DNA of 5,525 bases from an uncultured Asticcacaulis sp. (GTDB lineage Bacteria > Pseudomonadota > Alphaproteobacteria > Caulobacterales > Caulobacteraceae). Below the pieces are notes generated by a model. The model was not told the DNA's origin. It ran no database searches and worked only from the letters and a program-made list of their open reading frames with translations. The stretch is from positions 1 to 5,525 of the forward strand of contig CAMLIY010000211.1 in the NCBI GenBank assembly GCA_946480125.1, written 5' to 3'. Of the stretch, positions 1 through 4,579 are shown piece after piece (within the stretch, counting starts at the first letter, position 1; the number at the start of each line of letters is the position of its first letter). The position numbers and the translations under genes are program-made.

Positions 1-11
1 CGCCGGGAGAG

Positions 12-37
12 CGGCCTTATAGACGGAAGGCCGTTTT
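12..37 (+). terminator. Rho-independent terminator of a gene left of the window
   Basis: A perfect 7-bp GC-rich stem (CGGCCTT at 12-18, AAGGCCG at 27-33) encloses an 8-nt loop and is followed at once by TTTT (34-37). The U-run lies only on the plus-strand side. The hairpin therefore ends a rightward transcript whose gene lies outside the window and converges on the lyase gene. Read from the minus strand the same stem has no U-run, so it is a poor terminator for the lyase. Confidence 0.75.
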
Positions 38-62
38 CATTGCAAGCGCCTTTTTGCCGAAT

Positions 63-82
63 CCTGTGAAAAACTTTCAAGG
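63..82. other. Small hairpin next to the lyase stop codon
   Basis: CCT-g-TGAAA (63-71) pairs with TTTCA-AGG (75-82) around a 3-nt loop, giving eight base pairs with one bulged G. It lies just downstream of the lyase stop codon (85-87). No U-run follows on either strand, so it is not a convincing intrinsic terminator. It could protect the 3' end of the lyase mRNA. No other terminator for the lyase is visible in 1-84. Confidence 0.3.
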
Positions 83-84
83 CC

Positions 85-1974
85 TCATTTGGGAGCGACC
101 TCCAGACGGATGGCGTCATACATAACCTGTCCTGGTCCTTTGGTGCCGGGCCTGGTGTCATCGTCGTCGCTTTCGCCGGCCGGGGCATAGGTGCTGGCGG
201 GTGGGAAAGGGGTGGCCTTGGCGAAGCCGAATGCCAGGTCATTGGCGCCGGGTCGGATAAGGGCGGCATCGAAGGTGAAGGTCACCACATTATACGGCGA
301 GTCCTGATTGCCGCCGCGATAACCGGCCGTACCGGTCTTGGGCAGGGCGATGACGCCGACAGGTTGGCCATTCAGCGTCACCTGCACATCGGTCAGCTTG
401 CCATGCGCCGGTTGAGCGGAGGCGATGCCGATGGTCAGGGTGGCGGCGCCTGTCTGCTTTGGCGTATCGAAGCGCAGGTGCCACAATGGATTTTGCGCGT
501 ACCATGACCATTGCGCATAGTTCCAGTCGGCCGCCGGATCGCTTTTGCCGACGGTGAAATCGACATCGTGCGGAAACTGTTCGGGGTAGCGGGCAAACAT
601 CTGATAGCCGCGCGCGTCATCGCCGTTGCGGAATTCGCCGGCCGTGCGATCGAACCTGCCGAGCTGCCACAGGGTCTTGCCATGGGTTTCGCTGCGCCAG
701 TCGATCGACGCCAACGCCGTGGTCCGGTTCGCGCTGACAGTCACGCCGGCCTTTACGAAATCATGCGGCTGATCGGCGCCATCGACATAAAGCGTGTAAT
801 TGCCGGGCACCACATTTGACAGGGTGAAGGCGCCATCCGGTCCTATATCGGCCCAGTAATTATAGCCCTTGGCCTGAGCGGTCCATGCCACTTTCGGATC
901 AGGATCGGACAGAATGACCTGTGCGTGCGTGGGCGCTTTGCCATCGAGCGTCACACGTCCGCTGACTGTGCCGCGCGCCTTGACATATTCCGGCGCGGTG
1001 ACGAAATCATAGGGCCATTGGGCGCGCTCCGCCGTCAGCTGGTGCTCGGCGTCGTCCCACAGGGCGTTCGGGTTGGCGGCGTGGTCGGCATAGATCAGAA
1101 AGGGACCATAGACCTTGCGCCAGTCTTCACCGGCGGCCACCTGCACGGGCGACGAGCCGAAGTGCGTGTCCTGCACCACGCGCAGCAATACATCGTCATG
1201 AACCGTCTGGCCCTGGCGGCTCGGCCCGCCATTGTGGTAATCGCCGAACGGTTCGATCATCCAGATACCGTGGCTGTCGCCCGGTTGGACACCGAGCGTT
1301 CCATAAACCGGCGTTTTGGCGAAATAGACCGAGTTCAGGTATTTGGTCTTGATGCTGCCATCGGACAACAGATAGGTGGCATCCGTGACCTTGCTGACGA
1401 CACCAGAGCGGGGAATGCGGATGGTCTTGCCACGTCCGACCGTCCAGTAGTTGAAGATGGCATCGTCGGAAGCCGTGCGGAAGACGAAACGAGTCTGGTA
1501 AAGCGTCGCTGCCGGCTGGTCGGACGGATGACGCAGGGCAGCCCAGGCGTAGAGTCCGCTCACCCCCTTTTTCATGACGAAATGATATTCAACGGCGAAC
1601 GGAAAGACGGCCGTGGGGGCGGCTTCCACCACGACATCCGCCTGATCCGGACTGGCCTTGGCCAGATTCGCCAGGCCGGCATGAGCGGGCGGACGGTAAT
1701 AACCTTTTTTGGGTACATCAGTGCCGGCTGGCGGGCTATCCGGTTCGCCATTGGCATCCCAATACAGGGTCTGGTCTTTGGCGATCAGTTCCATCGGCTT
1801 GTCACCGAGCGCCTTAAAAGACGTCACCTGCCCGGTCGAACGGTCGATCACGGTGCGGATCAGGCCATTGTCGAGTGTGATGGTGGCTTCAGTCGTCGTT
1901 GAGGTGACGGGCGTCTCGGCGTGAGCGTTAACAGCGAAAGCCGCAATCGCGGCGACAGCAAGATAACGAAGCAT
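85..1974 (-). CDS. Secreted rhamnogalacturonan lyase, polysaccharide lyase family 4
   Basis: A 629-residue exported enzyme predicted to cleave the rhamnose-galacturonic acid backbone of rhamnogalacturonan I (pectin) by beta-elimination. Residues 1-19 are a signal peptide ending AHA|E. Three family domains follow in order: a catalytic beta-sandwich (about 25-320) with a WMIEPFGDYHNGGP block (238-251) and DWRKVYGP (284-291); a fibronectin-III/carboxypeptidase-regulatory-like domain II (about 333-426); and a carbohydrate-binding-like domain III (about 432-629) opening with WQLGRFDRTAGEF. Lys211 and His271 are 60 residues apart, the same spacing as the catalytic Lys150/His210 I recall for Aspergillus aculeatus RGL4, so they are the likely catalytic pair. 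Length resembles the plant and bacterial forms. The start at 1974 is preferred over an in-frame ATG at 2013 because GAGGAA lies 6 nt upstream and the signal peptide then begins cleanly. An acidic DDDD loop (603-606) lies in domain III. Family assignment is firm; substrate is inferred. Confidence 0.9.
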   Translation of the reverse strand: MLRYLAVAAIAAFAVNAHAETPVTSTTTEATITLDNGLIRTVIDRSTGQVTSFKALGDKPMELIAKDQTLYWDANGEPDSPPAGTDVPKKGYYRPPAHAGLANLAKASPDQADVVVEAAPTAVFPFAVEYHFVMKKGVSGLYAWAALRHPSDQPAATLYQTRFVFRTASDDAIFNYWTVGRGKTIRIPRSGVVSKVTDATYLLSDGSIKTKYLNSVYFAKTPVYGTLGVQPGDSHGIWMIEPFGDYHNGGPSRQGQTVHDDVLLRVVQDTHFGSSPVQVAAGEDWRKVYGPFLIYADHAANPNALWDDAEHQLTAERAQWPYDFVTAPEYVKARGTVSGRVTLDGKAPTHAQVILSDPDPKVAWTAQAKGYNYWADIGPDGAFTLSNVVPGNYTLYVDGADQPHDFVKAGVTVSANRTTALASIDWRSETHGKTLWQLGRFDRTAGEFRNGDDARGYQMFARYPEQFPHDVDFTVGKSDPAADWNYAQWSWYAQNPLWHLRFDTPKQTGAATLTIGIASAQPAHGKLTDVQVTLNGQPVGVIALPKTGTAGYRGGNQDSPYNVVTFTFDAALIRPGANDLAFGFAKATPFPPASTYAPAGESDDDDTRPGTKGPGQVMYDAIRLEVAPK

Positions 1975-1980
1975 GGGCGG

Positions 1981-1986
1981 TTCCTC
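1981..1986 (-). promoter_or_regulatory. Ribosome binding site of the lyase gene
   Basis: GAGGAA on the minus strand, 6 nt before the ATG at 1974. It decides the start: the longer in-frame ATG at 2013 has no such site and would place 13 extra residues before the signal peptide. Confidence 0.7.
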
Positions 1987-1996
1987 GGCAATAAAG

Positions 1997-2022
1997 TGCG
2001 CGTAAATTATCATTTATACGCA
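1997..2022. promoter_or_regulatory. Operator-like 26-bp palindrome upstream of the lyase gene
   Basis: On the minus strand TGCGTATAAAT and ATTTACGCGCA flank a GATA centre. The two 11-bp arms match at 9 of 11 positions, and a further AAA/TTT pairing lies just outside (1993-1995 with 2024-2026). The element is 23-48 nt upstream of the ATG and overlaps the best -10 candidate, the position expected for a repressor operator. I cannot name the regulator. The arm sequence does not match a consensus I recall well, and no regulator gene lies in the window. Confidence 0.5.
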
Positions 2023-2035
2023 TTTTCACGCTCAA
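2006..2035 (-). promoter_or_regulatory. Candidate promoter of the lyase gene
   Basis: On the minus strand, TTGAGC (2030-2035) and GATAAT (2006-2011) are 18 bp apart, placing transcription start about 20-25 nt before the lyase ATG. A second pairing, TTGATT (2038-2043) with TATAAA (2013-2018) at 19 bp, is possible. Either -10 falls inside the palindrome at 1997-2022. This suggests the lyase is transcribed separately from the dehydrogenase, though read-through across the 79-bp gap is not excluded, as no terminator is visible there. Confidence 0.4.
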
Positions 2036-2053
2036 GTAATCAAAATCCGTCGC

Positions 2054-3040
2054 CTACAACATAGCGGGAATGACACGGTCGGGTGGGCGGTGGCCATCCT
2101 GATGCGTCTTGATGTTGAGGATCACCCGGTCGCCCATATCCTGACGCGCCTCAATGGTGCTGGAGGCCATGTGCGGCAGCAGAATGGCGTTGGGCAGGCC
2201 GATCAGTTCCGGATTGATCGCCGGTTCGCGTTCGTAAACATCAAGCCCGACGCCGGCGATCTTGCCGTTGCGCAGCATGGCGGCCAGGGCCTGCTCATCG
2301 ACGATCTGGCCGCGCGCTGTATTGACAAGGATGGCGTGCGGCTGGAGCTTGGCGAGGCGCTCGGCACTTAGCAGATGTTTTGTGCCTTCGCCGCCCGGTG
2401 CATTGATCGAGATAACGTCCATGCGGGCCAGCATCTGGTCGAGATCGTCCCAGTAGGTGGCGCCCAGTTCGTCACTGATGCGCGCCGAGACGGGCTTTCG
2501 GTTATGATAATGCACGCTCATGCCAAAGGCGCGGGCGCGACGGGCCAGGGCCTGGCCAATGCGGCCCATGCCGATGATGCCCAGGCGCTTGCCGAAGATG
2601 CGGCGGCCGAGCATGAAGGTGGGTGACCAGGCGGAAAATTCGCCCTTTTGCACCAGTTCGGCGCCTTCGACGAAACGGCGCGACACGGCCATGATCAGGC
2701 CCATGGTCATTTCGGCGGTGTCTTCGGTCAGCACGCCCGGCGTATTGGTGACCATGATGCCGCGCTCGGTGGCGGCCTGAATGTCGATATGCTCGTGGCC
2801 GACGCCGAAATTGGCGATCATCTTCAGGCGGTCGCCGCAATGGGCGAAGAAATCGGCGTCGATCCGGTCATTGATCGAAGTGACCAGAACATCGGCACCC
2901 TGCGCGGCTTCGAGGATGCTTGAAGGTGGCATCGGCGTCATGTGCAGCCATAATGTGGTGTTGAACAGCTCGCGCATCCGCGTTTCAACGGCGTCGGGCA
3001 GCTTGATGGTGAGAACAACCTTGAGTTTTGAAGCGCTCAT
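2054..3040 (-). CDS. D-2-hydroxyacid dehydrogenase, glyoxylate/hydroxypyruvate reductase type
   Basis: A 328-residue cytosolic NAD(P)H-dependent oxidoreductase of the D-isomer-specific 2-hydroxyacid dehydrogenase family, probably reducing glyoxylate or hydroxypyruvate to glycolate or D-glycerate. The Rossmann motif GMGRIG is at 157-162. The catalytic triad is Arg243 (in NTARG), Glu272 (in DVYEREP) and His290 (in LPHMA). Its spacings of 29 and 18 residues equal those I recall for archaeal glyoxylate reductase (Arg241/Glu270/His288). After the second Rossmann strand comes HNRK (Arg181) rather than an acidic residue, which hints at NADPH preference. The start at 3040 is chosen because AAAGG lies 5 nt upstream and the protein then begins directly with the KLKVVLT strand at normal family length; a GTG 33 codons further upstream has no ribosome site. 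It is divergent from the SH3 gene. The exact substrate is not determinable from sequence. Confidence 0.9.
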   Translation of the reverse strand: MSASKLKVVLTIKLPDAVETRMRELFNTTLWLHMTPMPPSSILEAAQGADVLVTSINDRIDADFFAHCGDRLKMIANFGVGHEHIDIQAATERGIMVTNTPGVLTEDTAEMTMGLIMAVSRRFVEGAELVQKGEFSAWSPTFMLGRRIFGKRLGIIGMGRIGQALARRARAFGMSVHYHNRKPVSARISDELGATYWDDLDQMLARMDVISINAPGGEGTKHLLSAERLAKLQPHAILVNTARGQIVDEQALAAMLRNGKIAGVGLDVYEREPAINPELIGLPNAILLPHMASSTIEARQDMGDRVILNIKTHQDGHRPPDRVIPAML

Positions 3041-3239
3041 AAATGCCTTTATTCTTTTAAGCGTCGGTGTCGCAGACGTCTTTCCCGAACCCCTGAAACA
3101 CCGCCGGGCCTGACGCCCGTTCTTGCCGAATGAATTCACACTCGGTTAACCAAATCTGAACTCTTGCGAGCCATCATGCGGGTTCGTCATTCCGGTCATT
3201 GCCGTGAAGCGCCCCCCGTTCCCGTAAACTTCAGCAGAT
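3041..3239. other. Divergent intergenic region between dehydrogenase and SH3 genes
   Basis: This 199-bp stretch must hold the promoters of both flanking genes, but I see no convincing -35/-10 pair for either. It contains an 8-bp palindrome GGTTAACC (3144-3151) that forms part of a CtrA-box-like TTAA-N7-TGAA (3146-3160), a 5-bp GC hairpin CGGGC/GCCCG (3105-3119), and a GTCATT repeat around 3185-3200. An in-frame stop (TAA, 3225-3227) limits how far upstream the SH3 gene can begin. Confidence 0.5.
3046..3050 (-). promoter_or_regulatory. Ribosome binding site of the dehydrogenase gene
   Basis: AAAGG on the minus strand, 5 nt before the ATG at 3040. It supports this start over the upstream GTG at 3139, which would add a basic 33-residue extension not seen in the family. 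Confidence 0.5.
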
Positions 3240-3842
3240 ATGCGTCCGTCCGTGTTCACAGGTTTTTCCGACATAACCGCTTTGCCGCCACCTTTTCAAG
3301 CCTTTTGGCGCAAGCCTGTACTTATGCTGGCCGTGGTGGCAGGCCTTGGCGCTGGCTTTGTGAGTGAGCCGGTCCATGCTGATGGTGAAGCTTTCGATAC
3401 GCCCTCTGGCCTCCAGGTGCCGCGTTGGGCCATGCTGCGCCGAAACGAGGTCTATGCCCGCAATGGTCCCAGTAAGGATAATCGCGTCATCTGGACCTAT
3501 CGCAAGGCGCAGCTCCCGGTGCAGATTATTTCCGAAACGCGGGACTGGCGGTTGATATGCGATCCGGATAAGGGAGTGGCCTGGGTCAGTCGCACTATGC
3601 TTCAAGCGCCGAAAACGGTACTCAGTCCGGCCGGGCAAAAGCTGCAAATGCATGACGCCCCCGATGAAAAAGCCGATATAAAGGCTGTGCTCAAGCCGCG
3701 GTCATTGGCCTCACTCGACAAGTGCAGAAAAGACTGGTGCCGAATTTCTTCGGCCGGCCAGACAGGCTGGGTGCCGGAAAAGTCCTTGTGGGGAACGCAG
3801 GCGTCAGCCGCCTGCAAGCGTCCGGACCCTTTCACCGGGTAA
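3240..3842 (+). CDS. Exported bacterial SH3 (SH3_4/DUF1058-type) domain protein
   Basis: A 200-residue protein of unknown specific role, predicted to be periplasmic. A long n-region with WRK (23-25) precedes a hydrophobic core (27-41) and a likely cleavage site VHA|DG after residue 47. Two SH3-like repeats follow. The first (about 62-127) carries the family signature: PRWAMLRRNEVYARNGPS, then VIWTYRKAQLPVQII and DWRLICDPDKGVAWV. The second (about 130-186) is more diverged and has WCRI and GWVPEKSLWG. Four cysteines (107, 162, 167, 192) could form disulphides after export. Such domains are usually thought to bind peptidoglycan or protein partners in the envelope. The start is uncertain: ATG 3240 lacks a clear ribosome site and a stop sits just upstream, while an ATG at 3324 would remove the positive n-region of the signal peptide and is less likely. 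It is divergent from the dehydrogenase and upstream of fabA. Confidence 0.85.
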   Translation: MRPSVFTGFSDITALPPPFQAFWRKPVLMLAVVAGLGAGFVSEPVHADGEAFDTPSGLQVPRWAMLRRNEVYARNGPSKDNRVIWTYRKAQLPVQIISETRDWRLICDPDKGVAWVSRTMLQAPKTVLSPAGQKLQMHDAPDEKADIKAVLKPRSLASLDKCRKDWCRISSAGQTGWVPEKSLWGTQASAACKRPDPFTG

Positions 3843-3911
3843 TAGGCCGGGAATCAATTTATCGAATGAAATCATCTGTACGATTGTTAAAGTCGTTCAA
3901 AAGGGTTGAGC

Positions 3912-3944
3912 CGACGCGCGGCTTAATGTAACGCATCGTTTTTT
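3912..3944 (+). terminator. Candidate weak terminator downstream of the SH3 gene
   Basis: CGACGCG (3912-3918) can pair with CGCATCG (3932-3938), six pairs with one C-A mismatch around a 13-nt loop, directly followed by six T residues (3939-3944). A competing, more stable hairpin, TTGAGCCG/CGGCTTAA (3906-3913 with 3919-3926), uses part of the same sequence but is separated from the T-run by 12 nt. Termination of the SH3 transcript here is plausible but not strong. Confidence 0.3.
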
Positions 3945-3952
3945 AATGTTAC
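3923..3952. promoter_or_regulatory. Paired direct repeats upstream of fabA, probable regulator sites
   Basis: TTAATGTAAC (3923-3932) recurs as TTAATGTTAC (3943-3952). The two copies differ at one base and start exactly 20 bp apart, about two helical turns, so a protein dimer or two dimers could bind on the same DNA face. The second copy ends 5 bp before TTGACA (3958-3963). Parts of the repeats also form inverted pairs: ATGTAAC with GTTACAT, and AACGCAT with ATGCGTT. The regulator is not identifiable from the sequence. Confidence 0.4.
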
Positions 3953-3957
3953 ATGCG

Positions 3958-3963
3958 TTGACA
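3958..3963 (+). promoter_or_regulatory. Perfect -35-like TTGACA upstream of fabA
   Basis: TTGACA matches the sigma-70-family -35 consensus at all six bases. At the usual 16-18 bp distance only weak -10 candidates occur (TTGACG at 3980, TGACGC at 3981, GACGCT at 3982). A start there would leave a leader of about 11 nt that nearly loses the fabA ribosome site. An alternative -10, TTTAAT (3942-3947), lies inside the second direct repeat and would give a 50-nt leader, but it has a poor -35. The true promoter is unresolved. Confidence 0.35.
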
Positions 3964-3989
3964 GTGGCCGAATGTGCCTTTGACGCTGC

Positions 3990-3993
3990 GGAG
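3990..3993 (+). promoter_or_regulatory. Ribosome binding site of fabA
   Basis: GGAG lies 10 nt before the ATG at 4004, slightly long but usable. It favours this ATG over the in-frame GTG at 3974, which has no purine-rich site upstream and would add ten residues absent from the family. Confidence 0.5.
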
Positions 3994-4003
3994 CTCATTG
4001 CTG

Positions 4004-4522
4004 ATGATCGAACGTCCTTCCTCCTTTTCGTACGAAGACCTGCTGTCCTGCGGGCGCGGCGATATGTTCGGTGCGGGCAATGCGCAGCTGCCGGCCCCGC
4101 CCATGCTGATGTTTGACCGTATCGCCCAGATCGCCGACACGGGCGGCGCTTTCGGCAAAGGGTATATCGAGGCTGAACTCGACATCAATCCCGAGCTGTG
4201 GTTCTTCGCCTGTCATTTCATCGGTGATCCGGTCATGCCGGGCTGCCTGGGTCTGGATGCTATGTGGCAGCTGGTCGGCTTCTTCCTGGGCTGGAAAGGC
4301 AATCCTGGCCGTGGCCGCGCGCTTGGCGTCGGCGAAGTGAAGTTTACTGGCCAGGTGACGCCGGATGTCAAGAAAGTGACCTATAAGATAGATATGAAGC
4401 GTGTCATGGCGGGCAAACTGATCATGGGTATCGGCGACGGGGTTGTCGAAGCCGACGGCAAGCTTATCTATCAGGCATCGGGTTTGCGCGTTGGGCTGTT
4501 CGACGCAAAAGAACTCGGTTAA
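4004..4522 (+). CDS. fabA: 3-hydroxydecanoyl-[acyl-carrier-protein] dehydratase/isomerase FabA
   Basis: A cytosolic homodimeric hot-dog-fold enzyme. It dehydrates (3R)-hydroxydecanoyl-ACP and isomerises trans-2- to cis-3-decenoyl-ACP, introducing the double bond of unsaturated fatty acids. From ATG 4004 it is 172 residues, the same length as the E. coli protein as I recall it, and it aligns nearly end to end. Visible blocks are [14 protein letters not shown] (10-23), [13 protein letters not shown] (28-40), [20 protein letters not shown] (57-76) with catalytic His71, [13 protein letters not shown] (78-90) with catalytic Asp85, and [14 protein letters not shown] (105-118). The [15 protein letters not shown] block separates FabA from the FabZ dehydratase, which lacks isomerase activity. 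The GTG 10 codons upstream is rejected on length and ribosome-site grounds. fabB follows after 57 bp, so the two form the usual unsaturated fatty acid operon. Upstream repeats suggest specific transcriptional control. Confidence 0.97.
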   Translation: MIERPSSFSYEDLLSCGRGDMFGAGNAQLPAPPMLMFDRIAQIADTGGAFGKGYIEAELDINPELWFFACHFIGDPVMPGCLGLDAMWQLVGFFLGWKGNPGRGRALGVGEVKFTGQVTPDVKKVTYKIDMKRVMAGKLIMGIGDGVVEADGKLIYQASGLRVGLFDAKELG

Positions 4523-4525
4523 AGG

Positions 4526-4545
4526 CCAATATAAGGCTTTATTGG
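4526..4545 (+). other. Hairpin in the fabA-fabB spacer
   Basis: CCAATA (4526-4531) pairs with TATTGG (4540-4545) around an 8-nt loop. An overlapping alternative pairs AAAGGCC (4521-4527) with GGCTTT (4535-4540) with one bulge. No U-run follows, so it is not an intrinsic terminator. It could stabilise the fabA end of the transcript or adjust fabB translation; either role is speculative. Confidence 0.3.
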
Positions 4546-4568
4546 TATTCGGCGCAGGGACTAACAAG

Positions 4569-4573
4569 TAGGA
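4569..4573 (+). promoter_or_regulatory. Ribosome binding site of fabB
   Basis: TAGGA, within AAGTAGGA, lies 6 nt before the ATG at 4580. It supports that start and independent translation initiation of fabB within the shared transcript. Confidence 0.55.
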
Positions 4574-4579
4574 TATTAC

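Noticed and set aside
925..1902. A 325-codon open frame on the plus strand opposite the lyase gene.
   Set aside because: It is antisense to a protein with clear family domains, has no recognisable motif or ribosome site, and is low-complexity in the way expected of a GC-rich shadow frame.
2502..2840. A 112-codon minus-strand frame rich in Arg, His and Pro overlapping the dehydrogenase.
   Set aside because: It is the dehydrogenase sequence read in a different frame of the same strand; the biased composition reflects GC-rich codons.
3105..3119. GC hairpin CGGGC-N5-GCCCG in the divergent region, considered as a terminator.
   Set aside because: The stem has only 5 bp, no T-run follows on either strand, and no gene ends nearby.
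3297..3317. Short direct repeat CAAGCCT within the SH3 signal-peptide region.
   Set aside because: A 7-bp repeat inside coding sequence is expected by chance and shows no further structure.
3164..3367. A possible small plus-strand gene beginning upstream of the SH3 protein.
   Set aside because: It overlaps the SH3 start in another frame, lacks a ribosome site, and its product resembles no family I recognise.
3834..3860. ACCC/GGGT pairing around the SH3 stop codon, considered as a terminator.
   Set aside because: The core is only 4 bp, the outer CCGG pairing needs a large internal loop, and there is no T-run.
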